Shown here: one piece after another, positions 7,226 through 15,120 of the stretch
Numbering within the stretch: position 1 is the stretch's first letter
Layout of the letters: every line of letters begins with the position of its first letter
NCBI GenBank assembly: GCA_030041195.1
Contig: JASHOI010000195.1
Location: 1 to 22,463, forward strand
DNA from: Streptosporangiaceae bacterium
GTDB lineage: Bacteria > Actinomycetota > Actinomycetes > Streptosporangiales > Streptosporangiaceae
Direction of reading: 5' to 3'
DNA: 22,463 nt
The notes under the pieces: generated by a model
Seen by the model: the letters and a program-made list of their open reading frames with translations, nothing else
Databases searched by the model: none
What the model was told of the DNA's origin: nothing
Made by a program: the position numbers and the translations under genes

Positions 7226-8926
7226 GTGCAGGCGGTACCGGACATTAGCCCGGGTTCCGGAACGGGCCGTGTGGTCCTGATCGGCCGGGTACTGCCGATG
7301 GCGGGACAGCGGCGGTACCAGCAGGCTGTCGCGATAGCCGGCGACCGGATCGAGGCCGTGGGCGGCCGGGAGGTCACCGACGCCTACCGGCGGTGGGGCG
7401 CCACGGTGCTGGACTTCGGCGACCGGGCGATCCTGCCCGGGTTTGTGGATCCGCACGTGCACCTGGAGGAAGGCAGCCTGGCGCTTGCCCAGATGGTGGA
7501 CTGCCGGGTGCCGCGCTGCCGGTCGGTCGGCGACGTCCTGGAGACGCTGTCACAGGCCCGCGCGAACGTGGCGCCGGACGAGTGGCTGATCGGGCAGGCG
7601 AACCTGTTCTGGGACCAGAAGCTCGCCGACCGCCGGTTCCCGACGATGGCGGAGCTGGACAGCGTCAGCCGGACCAACCCGATCGTGATCCGTGCGGGAT
7701 CGCACCGCAGCGTGCTCAACAGCCGCGCGTTCGAGCTGGCTCAGCCCGGACGGCTGGACGGCCGGGAGGGGCTCACCGGCCGGGCGATCGTCGAAAGCGA
7801 CGCCAGCGGAGCGCCGTCCGGCGTGGTCGCCGAGATCGACCAGGCGCTGCCGATGCCAGCACCGGACCAGGGCGAGCTCGAGGCGGCGCTGCGACGCGGG
7901 ATCGCCGATCTGTTCACCCGGCACGGCGTCACTACCGTGGGCGAGATCTCCAACAGCCTCGACGGCCTGGCCGCCGCCGACGCCCTGCTCGCGGGCCCGA
8001 GCCCGGCGATCCGGGTGATCGTGCACCTGTGGAGCCCCGGCACGCTGCCGCTGCACGAGGCGTGCGACTGGCGAGCGCGACTGGCGTTCGCCGCCGCGCC
8101 GGACTGGCTGCGCGTCGAGGCGGTGAAGGTATTCGCGGACGGCGGGTTCTCGGCCTGCAACGCGGCCACACTGCAGCGGTACCGCGGCCCGCACGCCATC
8201 CACCCCGGGTCACGCGGCCAGCTGAACCTGCGGCACAGCTTCCTGACACACGCGATGGCCGCAACCGACGCGGCCGGGCTGCAGCTCGCGGTGCACGCGA
8301 ACGGGGAGCGCGCGCAGCTCGCCGTGTGTGACGCCGCGATCCGGGCGGCGGCCGAGATCGGCGCGACGCCCCGGGTCCGGCTCGAGCACGGCGGCAACTT
8401 CCTCACCCGGGACTCGACGATCGAGGCGTGGGAGAACGCGGGCGTCACCGCGCTCTCCCAGCCCGGCTTCCTCTACAACTTCTTCGGCGACTTCCTGCCC
8501 GACTACCTCGGCCCGGCCGGACTGCACGGCAGGCTTCCGCTGCGCAAGCTGCTGGACCGGGGCTGGCGCCCGGCCGGCAGCTCCGACCTGCACGTTGGCG
8601 GGGAGATCGGCGCTACCAACCCGCTGTTCAGCATCTGGTGCTGCCTGCAGCGGCGGAGCTTCCTGGGCCACACGGTGGAACCGGACCAGGCCATCGACAT
8701 CGACGAGGCGCTGCGCCTGCACACGATCGACGCGGCGGCGGCGCTCGGCGAGGCCGGATCGCGGGGCAGCCTCGAGCCGGGCAAGCTGGCCGACATCGCG
8801 ATCCTGGCCAGCGACCCGCGGCAGGCGGCCGCGGCATCGCTGCCGGACATTCCCGTCGACCAGGTTTTCGTCGGCGGCAGCCGGGTGTACAGCCGCGACG
8901 GCGCCGCCGAGCCGGTCGTGGCGTGA
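7226..8926 (+). CDS. Amidohydrolase_3 family metal-dependent hydrolase (YtcJ-like)
   Basis: 566 residues. It has the composite beta-sandwich and TIM-barrel layout of Amidohydrolase_3 (PF07969). Visible metal-site residues are the HxH motif in FVDPHVHLE (H77, H79), a lysine in VKVFADGGF (K301) in the position of the carboxylated lysine, H357 in AVHANGE, H388 in LEHGG and D454 in GSSDLHVG. Relatives include N-substituted formamide deformylases and other amide or cyclic-amide hydrolases. The start is GTG 7226 with GGAGG (7216-7220) 5 nt upstream; the overlapping ATG at 7224 is in a frame that soon stops. The gap to the permease is 34 bp. The likely role is hydrolysis of a C-N bond before or after ring hydroxylation. 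Family assignment is strong; reaction unknown. Confidence 0.88.
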   Translation: MQAVPDISPGSGTGRVVLIGRVLPMAGQRRYQQAVAIAGDRIEAVGGREVTDAYRRWGATVLDFGDRAILPGFVDPHVHLEEGSLALAQMVDCRVPRCRSVGDVLETLSQARANVAPDEWLIGQANLFWDQKLADRRFPTMAELDSVSRTNPIVIRAGSHRSVLNSRAFELAQPGRLDGREGLTGRAIVESDASGAPSGVVAEIDQALPMPAPDQGELEAALRRGIADLFTRHGVTTVGEISNSLDGLAAADALLAGPSPAIRVIVHLWSPGTLPLHEACDWRARLAFAAAPDWLRVEAVKVFADGGFSACNAATLQRYRGPHAIHPGSRGQLNLRHSFLTHAMAATDAAGLQLAVHANGERAQLAVCDAAIRAAAEIGATPRVRLEHGGNFLTRDSTIEAWENAGVTALSQPGFLYNFFGDFLPDYLGPAGLHGRLPLRKLLDRGWRPAGSSDLHVGGEIGATNPLFSIWCCLQRRSFLGHTVEPDQAIDIDEALRLHTIDAAAALGEAGSRGSLEPGKLADIAILASDPRQAAAASLPDIPVDQVFVGGSRVYSRDGAAEPVVA

Positions 8927-8977
8927 CAAGCCGCTGCCCGCGGGCCAATCGGCGCGGGTGGGCGTAGGTTACCGATC

Positions 8978-10021
8978 GTGGCATCTGTGCAGACGACCGG
9001 GAGACGGGAACCCGCGGAGTTCACCCGGCCGCGGCAGATCCGCCGGCTGCCGATCGGCGTGCCGCGGCCGCTGCGGCACACCACCGAGCTGAGCGAGAGC
9101 GACCGGGCGCTGATCCGGCTGCTGCAGACCGACGGGCGGATGCCGTACACCAGCCTCGCCCGGCAGCTGCAGATGAGCGAGAAGACGGTCCGGCGCCGGG
9201 TCGGCGAATTGCTCGCCGACGGCGTGATCGAGATAACGACCGTCTCGGATCCCAGCGCGCTGGGGTATGACGCGGTCGGCCTGCTGGCGATCGAGAGCGA
9301 CGGCTCCAGGTCGCTGCGCGGCCTGGCCCAGGATCTCGCCGAGCTGGACGCGGTGGACTACGTGGTCATCACCAGCGGCCGCTACCACCTGCTCGCCGAG
9401 GTGGTGTGCCCGGACATGGAGGACTTCCTCGAATTCATCGACACCTCGGTGCGCAGCATGCCCGGGGTCGCGCGGTGGGAGCACATCCCGTACCTGTCGC
9501 TGCACTACCAGCAGCCGCAGTGGGAGGCCGCGGCCCGGGCGCCGGACAAAGGCGCACCGGCCATCTCCAAGATCGACCTGGACGAGGTCGACCGGAGCAT
9601 TGTCCGGGAGCTGAACGCCGGCGGGCGGACCCCGTACCAGCAGATCGCGGCGCGGCTGGGGGTGTCCGAGGGGCTGGTCCGCCAGCACGTGAACCGGCTC
9701 AAGGCCAGCGGCGCGATCCGGGTGATGGCGCTGGTCAACCCGTACAGCCTCGGGTTCCGCACGATGGCGTGGCTGGGGATCACCGTGCACAGCGGCGCCC
9801 GGGTGGAGGACCTGGCCCGGCGGATCACCCGCTGCCGCGCGATCACCTATTTGGCCATCTGCGCGGGCCGCTTTGACGTGCTGGCCGAGGTCGTGTGTGC
9901 CGCGCCCGGCGAGCTGACGAAACTGATCGACGACGAGATCAGGCCGGTGAAAGAACTGGCTACCGTCGAGACGTTCCTGTGCCTCGACCTGTACTACCGG
10001 GCGCTGCGGCCGTCGCACTGA
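8978..10021 (+). CDS. Double-length Lrp/AsnC-family transcriptional regulator
   Basis: 347 residues, about twice the usual 150. There are two complete copies of the AsnC/Lrp unit: helix-turn-helix 1 at about 38-85 (LIRLLQTDGRMPYTSLARQL) and ligand-binding RAM domain 1 at about 98-178, then helix-turn-helix 2 at about 200-247 (IVRELNAGGRTPYQQIAARL) and RAM domain 2 at about 260-340. Lrp proteins sense amino acids or related small molecules, consistent with an amino-acid-type permease in the same operon. The GTG at 8978 has only a weak upstream site, and an N-terminal extension of about 37 residues precedes the first helix-turn-helix, so the exact start is less certain. It lies 51 bp after the amidohydrolase and most likely controls this cluster, perhaps through the palindrome at 3109-3123. 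Confidence 0.9.
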   Translation: MASVQTTGRREPAEFTRPRQIRRLPIGVPRPLRHTTELSESDRALIRLLQTDGRMPYTSLARQLQMSEKTVRRRVGELLADGVIEITTVSDPSALGYDAVGLLAIESDGSRSLRGLAQDLAELDAVDYVVITSGRYHLLAEVVCPDMEDFLEFIDTSVRSMPGVARWEHIPYLSLHYQQPQWEAAARAPDKGAPAISKIDLDEVDRSIVRELNAGGRTPYQQIAARLGVSEGLVRQHVNRLKASGAIRVMALVNPYSLGFRTMAWLGITVHSGARVEDLARRITRCRAITYLAICAGRFDVLAEVVCAAPGELTKLIDDEIRPVKELATVETFLCLDLYYRALRPSH

Positions 10022-10072
10022 CCGGGTCTGCAGCCTGGTGTCCGCATTGCCAATGCAGGGGATAACGGGCAC

Positions 10073-10402
10073 GTGACTGCCTGGCCAGAGCTTCCCCGCT
10101 ACAACGTGCGCGTGGAGATCCCCCACATCAGCGGCGCGAGCGGCTGGAACGACGCGGCCACCGCATTCCAGGAGAGCCTCGCGGAGGAAACCAGCCTGCT
10201 GGTGACCGAACGGAAGGTCGAGTTTTTGACGCGGGAGCGCCGGGACTACATCCGGGTATCGGTAACGGTCGAGGCCGCCCACGTCGCGGAGGCGGCCGTG
10301 ATCACCTGGGCAGTGCTGCAGCGGGCTGCGGGCGACGACACTGCGGGCTGGGACATGGCCGGGGCCTCAGCCGAGATACGTCCGGCGAAGACGCGCCGTT
10401 AG
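10073..10402 (+). CDS. Small hypothetical protein (109 aa)
   Basis: 109 residues starting at a GTG, with AGGGG (10057-10061) about 11 nt upstream. It has no membrane segment or signal peptide, and the sequence alternates charged and hydrophobic residues as in a small globular alpha/beta protein (FLTRERRDYIRVSVTVEAA, then a helix rich in alanine). I do not recognise the family. It follows the Lrp regulator after 51 bp, but a small inverted repeat (GCATT/AATGC at 10044-10056) lies between, so co-transcription is uncertain. Codon use looks like the neighbours. It is convergent with the small membrane-protein gene at 10422-10601. Confidence 0.6.
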   Translation: MTAWPELPRYNVRVEIPHISGASGWNDAATAFQESLAEETSLLVTERKVEFLTRERRDYIRVSVTVEAAHVAEAAVITWAVLQRAAGDDTAGWDMAGASAEIRPAKTRR

Positions 10403-10421
10403 CTCACGGCCGCCCACCGCG

Positions 10422-10601
10422 CTATGAGTGGGAGCGCCGCGGACGGAACCACATCCAGGCCAGGATGCCGATTCCCACCACCAGAAACAGTGGGGAGAAC
10501 AGGAGGTGCATGGCGAAGCTGAGGACGGTCAGCGCCACGATGACGATGAGGATAAGCGCGAGGATCACGAGCACGGTGATCGATCTCCATTCATGTCGCA
10601 C
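10422..10601 (-). CDS. Small hydrophobic membrane protein (59 aa)
   Basis: 59 residues from a GTG at 10601, with an AGGTAGG stretch about 10 nt upstream on the minus strand. The sequence is VRHEWRSI followed by a long hydrophobic stretch (residues 9-29), a short FSP turn, a second hydrophobic segment (38-52) and the basic tail WFRPRRSHS. This is a typical two-helix small actinobacterial membrane protein with no assigned function. The frame continues upstream to an ATG at 10703, but that extension is low in hydrophobic residues and arginine-rich like antisense translation, so the short form is preferred. It ends 20 bp from the stop of the convergent 109-residue gene. Confidence 0.6.
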   Translation of the reverse strand: MRHEWRSITVLVILALILIVIVALTVLSFAMHLLFSPLFLVVGIGILAWMWFRPRRSHS

Positions 10602-10760
10602 AGGTTTGTGCCTACCTCTCAAGGCTGCCGCCGCCGGTTGCCCGAGTCGATCCGGATCAGCCCCGGTTCGACCCTGAGATGCAGCCCCGGAGCATCGGGG
10701 CAAACCCTGGCCCCGCCCGGTTGGATCTGCGGCTTGCTCGCCGGCCTCTATGGTGACGTC
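10602..10760. other. Divergent intergenic region with hairpin
   Basis: This region separates the small hydrophobic protein gene (minus) from the six-helix membrane protein gene (plus). It contains a perfect 6-bp stem, GCCCCG/CGGGGC, with a 6-nt loop at 10684-10701. I could not identify -35/-10 pairs with confidence on either strand. Confidence 0.3.
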
Positions 10761-11522
10761 ATGGCCTCATGGTGGCACCGGGACGTGATCGCGGCGGGCA
10801 AGCTGCCCCTGATGCTGTGCTTTCTGGCTTTCGTCGTCACGTTTGTGACGACCCGGACGATCACGCGCATGATTCGCGACGGCCGCGGCCCGTTCCGGAA
10901 CCAGGTGACGGCGAGCGGGACGCACATTCATCACTCTGTCCCCGGCATCATCCTGCTGACCATCGGAGCCTTCACGGCGGTCGGCGGTCCTGACTCGCTC
11001 GGCTGGCGCTCGTTCGCCGGGCTGGCGGTCGGCATCGGCACGTCGCTCGTCATGGATGAGTTCGCGCTGATCCTGCATCTGCAGGACGTCTACTGGAGCG
11101 GCGAGGGCCAGCTTTCGGTCGAGGCGGTGAGCCTGACGGCGGCATGCCTCGGGCTGGCCCTGGTCGGCTTCAGCCCATTCGGCGTCAAAGACATCGACGG
11201 TATCGAGCTGTCACTGCGCCTGACCGCAACCGGGATCCTCAGCATCGACGGCGTGCTCGCCTTCGTCTGCGTAATGAAAGGCAAATACCGGACGGCGCTC
11301 TTCGGGCTCTTCCTGCCACCGGTTGGGCTGGTCGGCGCGCTGCGCCTCGCGCGCCCGTCATCGATCTGGGCACGACATCGCTACCAGGGCAGGCGCCTGG
11401 AACGCGCGACGCGGCGCGCCGCCGACTTCGATCAGCACTGGGCCCCGGTCCAGACCGACTGGGAAGACTTCATCGGCGGGAAACCGTCCCAGCCCAACCC
11501 GCGGCCTGAGCAAGCACCGTGA
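10761..11522 (+). CDS. Conserved actinobacterial integral membrane protein
   Basis: 253 residues with about six membrane segments. The first lies near residues 12-32, followed by a loop with the histidine-containing motif SGTHIHHSVPG, then a helix in GIILLTIGAFTAV, and another in GIGTSLVMDEFALIL, whose acidic residues sit inside a hydrophobic stretch. A soluble tail of about 45 residues contains RYQGRRLERATRRAADFD. From memory, this type of protein with the HxHH loop is widespread but uncharacterised in actinomycetes. The HIHH cluster and the D/E in the later helix could bind metal, but this is speculation. The ATG at 10761 is the only good start in the right place; the frame reaches further upstream but without membrane-like sequence. 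A ribosome binding site is weak. Confidence 0.7.
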   Translation: MASWWHRDVIAAGKLPLMLCFLAFVVTFVTTRTITRMIRDGRGPFRNQVTASGTHIHHSVPGIILLTIGAFTAVGGPDSLGWRSFAGLAVGIGTSLVMDEFALILHLQDVYWSGEGQLSVEAVSLTAACLGLALVGFSPFGVKDIDGIELSLRLTATGILSIDGVLAFVCVMKGKYRTALFGLFLPPVGLVGALRLARPSSIWARHRYQGRRLERATRRAADFDQHWAPVQTDWEDFIGGKPSQPNPRPEQAP

Positions 11523-11941
11523 GCACGATCACCTCCGCCCCCGCCCTGCCGGCGACGGACCGGCTACAGCAGCCGGACGTTGTGCTCGACGGTCTCGATG
11601 ACCTCGTCCATCTTCCCGGTTAGCACCTGCTTGGCGATGCTGAGCGTGAAGCCCTTGGCCGTGGCGGCCGGGACGTGCGAGGGCAGCGCAAGCGCGTAGC
11701 GGTCCACCACCACGTCGACCACGACGGGTCCGCCGGTACGGGCGAGCGCCGTCCGCGGGGCGTCGCGAACGTCGCCGGGCTGCTCGGCGCGGATGCCGCG
11801 GGCGCCGGGCGCCGTCGCCACCTGGCTGAAGTCCGGGTCCGCGAAGCCAGTCGCTCCGGTGACGGGGCGAGCGGGGTCGCCGCCCGGCGCGGCCGGCCTA
11901 CAGCTGCGGCTGGCGCGGCAGGCTCCTACGCTTTGTTGTTG
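11523..11941. other. Gap holding the enzyme remnant and the regulator's upstream region
   Basis: This 419-bp stretch has no intact gene. Most of it is the minus-strand TPP-enzyme remnant. The part next to the regulator includes TACGCT at 11927-11932, nine bases before the ATG at 11942. As a -10 box this would give a nearly leaderless transcript, which would explain the lack of a ribosome binding site there. No good -35 was found. Confidence 0.4.
11564..11848 (-). pseudogene. C-terminal remnant of a pyruvate oxidase-type thiamine-diphosphate enzyme
   Basis: Read on the minus strand, the last 94 codons before the TAG at 11564 match the C-terminal end of PoxB/pyruvate dehydrogenase (quinone)-type enzymes: NPxF-like ADPDFSQVATAPGARGIR, then EQPGDVRDA, GGPVVVDVVVD, ALALPSHVPAATAKGF and MDEVIETVEHN. 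In intact enzymes this part follows the pyrophosphate-binding half of the third domain. Upstream of about 11850 the frame stays open, but the sequence no longer resembles the family and runs antisense into the cyclase/LuxR regulator gene. About 480 residues of the enzyme are therefore missing and there is no start. The recombination junction is near 11850-11940. It is probably a dead fragment; it could still be translated only if fused to something unseen. Confidence 0.75.
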
Positions 11942-14908
11942 ATGGGGACGTACACGTTTCTGTTTTCGGACGTTGACGGCTCGACGGCGCTGCTGCGCCG
12001 CCTCGGGCCAGACGCCTGCGAGCAGGTGCTTGCTGATCATCATGAGCTGATCCAGTCGGCTCTGGCCGCTCACGGCGGCCGGGAATCCAACACCCTTGGA
12101 GACGGGTTCTTCGCCGCGTTCTCCTCGCCGCAGGCCTGCGTCGTCGCGGCGCTGCAGATGCAGGAGGCGTTGGGGTCGCATGCCTGGCCGGGCGGGGAGC
12201 AGGTCCGGGTGCGGATGGGCATCCATACCGGTGAGGCGTCGCGGACGGCCACCGGGCTGGTAGGCCTGGATGTGCACCGGGCCGCGCGGGTGGCGGCCGT
12301 CGCGCACGGGGGGCAGGTGCTGATGTCGGAGACGGCGGCCGTCCTGGTACGCGACTCGCTTCCGCCGGGCGCGGCGCTGACCGATCTTGGTGTGCACCGG
12401 CTGAAGGACCTGGGACGTCCAGAGCATATTTTCCAGCTGCACGCGGCAGGTTCGCGGGCGGAGTTCCCGCCGCTGCGCTCGCTGGGCAGCGCGGCGCTGC
12501 CGAACAACCTGCCGGCCCAGCTGGCGACGTTCATCGGCCGGGGCCGGGAGCTGGCGGAGGTCAGGGCACTGGTCGAGTCTTCGCGCCTGGTCACGCTGAC
12601 CGGGGCCGGCGGGTGCGGCAAGACCAGGCTGGGCCTGCAGGTGGCCGCTGAGCTGCTGGATGGGTCCGGTGATGGGGTGTGGCTGGTGGAGCTCGCCGCG
12701 ATCACCGACCAGGATGCGGTGGCGCCGGCCATTGCCGGGGCGCTGGGGATCGCCGGCCAGCCAGGCCGGCCTGCCGCCGAGACCCTTCTCGACGCGCTGG
12801 CACCGCAGGACATCCTGATCGTGCTCGACAACTGCGAGCATCTGATCGACGCCTGTGCCAAGATCGCTGACGCCATCGTGCGGCGCTGCCCGCGGGCGCA
12901 TCTGCTGGCCACCAGCCGCGAGCCGCTCGGCGTCGGCGGGGAAGCCATTTACCGAGTGCCGTCGCTGTCGCTGCCCGGGCCCGGCGAGCCCGGGCCGGTG
13001 TCGGCGGAGTCTTCCGATGCGGTTGCGCTGTTCGTCGACCGGGCCAGGACGCAGGGCGTCAGCCTGGCCGCCGACGGGCAGACCGCCGCGCTGGTGGTGT
13101 CGATCTGCCGGCGGCTGGATGGGATGCCGCTGGCCATCGAGCTGGCCGCCGCCCGGCTGCGCTCGCTGTCGCTGGCCAGCCTGCATGATCGGCTCGACCA
13201 GCGTTTTCATCTGCTCACCGGGGGGAGCCGCGCCGCCCTGCAGCGGCAGCAGACCCTGCGGGCGACCGTGGACTGGTCCTACTCGCTGCTCAACGGCGCT
13301 GAGCAGTCTCTGCTGCAGCGGCTGTCGGTGTTCCCCGAAAGCTTCGACCTGGACGCCGCCGAGGCGGTGGCCGGCTTCGGCGAGCTCGACGCGCTGGATG
13401 TCGCGGGCCTGCTCGGCTCGCTGGCGGACAAGAGCCTGGTCGGGGCGGAGCCCGCCGGGGCAACCGTGCGCTACCGGCTGCTGGAAACCATCCGCCAGTT
13501 CGCCGCCGAACGGCTCGCCGAGGCCGGCCAGGACGAGGCCGCCGCCGCAGCCGCGCATTGCGCGTGTTTTTTGTCCGTCGCGGAGGCGGCGGCCCCGCAT
13601 CTGACCGGGCCGGACCAGGGCCGGTGGTTCGCGCGGCTGGACGCCGAGCAGGCCAACCTGCGGCGCGCGGCCGGGCACGCGGCCGACCACCCCGAGGGGA
13701 CCGCGGATGTGCTGCGGTTCGGCGTAGCGCTGCGGCGCTACTGGATGGCGCGTTACCGGGACGAGGAGGCCCGCGAGCTGCTCATGCCGGCGCTGCAGGC
13801 TCCCGGCGCCCGGGCAGATCCCCAGCTGTTCGGTGCGGCGCTGGTCACGGCCGTCTTGACCACCCGCGCTGCGGGCTCTGGTACGGCTCGCCAGCTGGGA
13901 GACCAGGCGGTTGAGTTCGCCCGCCAGCTCGGTGACGAGCGGTTGCTCATCGAGTCGCTCGCGGCGAGCTGCGATGCTTACTTCTTCGCGGGCCAGCCGG
14001 AGGCAGGGCGCCCTCTCGGGCAGGAGGCTGTCGAGCGCGCCCGGCAGCTGGGCGACGATGTGCTGCTGGGCCAGAGCCTGATGGAGTACCTGCTGTGCAG
14101 CGACCTCACCGACCCAGCCGGCTACCGGCAGCTGTTCGCCGAGGCCATCGCCTGCACCAGGCGGTCCGGGGACCAGCTCATGAGCCGTATCTTGTACAAC
14201 AACGCCGGCGTTCAAGCGCTGTGGGCCGGCGACATACCGGCTGCCCGGGGTCATCTGGACGCGGCGGTGCAAGCCATGCGGGCGATCGGCGAGGACTCCG
14301 CCCATTTGCCGGTCAACCTGGGCTGGGTGCTGCGCCAGGAGGGCGAGCCGGACGCCGCGCGGTCAATGATCGGGGCCGCCCTGCGGACGGCTCGCCGCAA
14401 CGGGAACCACGCCAGCATCGCCTACGCCAGCCTCGGCCTGGCGTGCCTGGCCGCGGACCGAGGCGACTGGTATCAGGCAGGTCAGCTCCACGGCGTGGCG
14501 CAAGCCTTTCTCGACCGGGCCGCAGAACCATGGCAGCACCCCGAAACCCGCTACCGCCGGGAAAGCCTCGATGAGGTGCGGGAGCACCTCGGCGAGGAGC
14601 AGGCCGACCAGGCCTACGCCGAAGGCATGGCGCTCAGCGTCGACCAGGCCCACGACCTGGCGCGCGCACAGCTGACAGCCCCGGACCCGCGGCAGCCGCC
14701 AGAACCGCCGGGCCTGGCCCAGCTATCGGCCCGGGAACGGGAACTGGTCATCCTGGTCGCCCGCGGGGCCACCGACGCACAGATCGCCGAACGGCTGTAC
14801 ATCAGCGTCAGCACCGTCCGATCCCACCTCGACCGGATCCGGGACAAGACCGGCTGCCGACGCCGCGCCGACCTGACCCGGCTAGCGGTGCAGGTCGGCC
14901 TGATATAG
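11942..14908 (+). CDS. Cyclase / NB-ARC ATPase / LuxR large transcriptional regulator
   Basis: 988 residues. Domain order: class III nucleotidyl-cyclase homology (1 to about 165: FLFSDVDGST, GDGFFAAF, MGIHTGEA, VHRAARVA). Next comes a STAND/NB-ARC ATPase with Walker A GAGGCGKT at 221-228 (K227), Walker B ILIVLDNCEH and the ATSREPL sensor. A winged-helix and TPR-like helical region fills roughly 480-900, and a LuxR helix-turn-helix lies at 928-988 (LSARERELVIL ... VSTVRSHLDRI). The metal-binding aspartates of the cyclase are present (D10, D54). However, the usual substrate lysine before GDG is replaced by the SNT stretch, and the catalytic asparagine of VNxAAR is histidine, so the domain may bind nucleotide without cyclising it. 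The ATG at 11942 begins the cyclase strand; no ribosome binding site is seen. Targets unknown; the ATPase module that follows is a candidate. Confidence 0.9.
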   Translation: MGTYTFLFSDVDGSTALLRRLGPDACEQVLADHHELIQSALAAHGGRESNTLGDGFFAAFSSPQACVVAALQMQEALGSHAWPGGEQVRVRMGIHTGEASRTATGLVGLDVHRAARVAAVAHGGQVLMSETAAVLVRDSLPPGAALTDLGVHRLKDLGRPEHIFQLHAAGSRAEFPPLRSLGSAALPNNLPAQLATFIGRGRELAEVRALVESSRLVTLTGAGGCGKTRLGLQVAAELLDGSGDGVWLVELAAITDQDAVAPAIAGALGIAGQPGRPAAETLLDALAPQDILIVLDNCEHLIDACAKIADAIVRRCPRAHLLATSREPLGVGGEAIYRVPSLSLPGPGEPGPVSAESSDAVALFVDRARTQGVSLAADGQTAALVVSICRRLDGMPLAIELAAARLRSLSLASLHDRLDQRFHLLTGGSRAALQRQQTLRATVDWSYSLLNGAEQSLLQRLSVFPESFDLDAAEAVAGFGELDALDVAGLLGSLADKSLVGAEPAGATVRYRLLETIRQFAAERLAEAGQDEAAAAAAHCACFLSVAEAAAPHLTGPDQGRWFARLDAEQANLRRAAGHAADHPEGTADVLRFGVALRRYWMARYRDEEARELLMPALQAPGARADPQLFGAALVTAVLTTRAAGSGTARQLGDQAVEFARQLGDERLLIESLAASCDAYFFAGQPEAGRPLGQEAVERARQLGDDVLLGQSLMEYLLCSDLTDPAGYRQLFAEAIACTRRSGDQLMSRILYNNAGVQALWAGDIPAARGHLDAAVQAMRAIGEDSAHLPVNLGWVLRQEGEPDAARSMIGAALRTARRNGNHASIAYASLGLACLAADRGDWYQAGQLHGVAQAFLDRAAEPWQHPETRYRRESLDEVREHLGEEQADQAYAEGMALSVDQAHDLARAQLTAPDPRQPPEPPGLAQLSARERELVILVARGATDAQIAERLYISVSTVRSHLDRIRDKTGCRRRADLTRLAVQVGLI

Positions 14909-14980
14909 CCGCTTAGATCGGCCTGTACCACCCCGGCCGGTCCCTGTCTCTGGGCGCGATGGGCAGCCCTGCGCCTGCTG

Positions 14981-15101
14981 ACGCCGATGGGTACTTCTAC
15001 CCCGGCCCTGCCAGCGCCCGGAAGGGGTAACGCGGCCCCTGCCGCGCGGCCAGCCCGGCGGCGCAACCTGGCAACGGCAGGCCGGGACCGGCCCGGCCTC
15101 C
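14981..15101 (+). promoter_or_regulatory. Leader element, copy A (upstream of the P-loop-like membrane protein)
   Basis: This 120-bp stretch has a related copy at 21519-21640. It contains a GGGTA/TACCC hairpin with CTTC loop (14989-15002), an AGGGG...CCCCT pair (15023-15040), a CGCGGC/GCCGCG hairpin with CCCT loop (15031-15046) that would compete with it, and a strong hairpin AGGCCGGG, ACCGG loop, CCCGGCCT (15079-15099). The last stem ends about ten bases before the GGAGA ribosome binding site at 15110-15114. It could act as an RNA leader or as protein-binding DNA. Confidence 0.5.
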
Positions 15102-15120
15102 GCCAGAACGGAGACCACCC

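Noticed and set aside
10754..10761. TGACGTCA perfect palindrome at the start of the 253-aa membrane protein gene
   Set aside because: Only 8 bp, overlaps the start codon, and no second copy or flanking symmetry; likely chance.
11849..14305. A very long open frame antisense to the cyclase/NB-ARC/LuxR gene
   Set aside because: It is the mirror of a strongly coding high-GC gene; beyond the TPP-enzyme remnant (11564-11848) its translation resembles no protein and it has no start signal.
14987..15060. Short peptide MGTSTPALPAPGRG in leader copy A, with a GTSTPLLPP-like reading in copy B
   Set aside because: Copy B has TTA instead of a start codon and soon stops, and neither copy has a suitable ribosome binding site. 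The similarity is better explained by conservation of the DNA or RNA element, although a leader peptide is not fully excluded.
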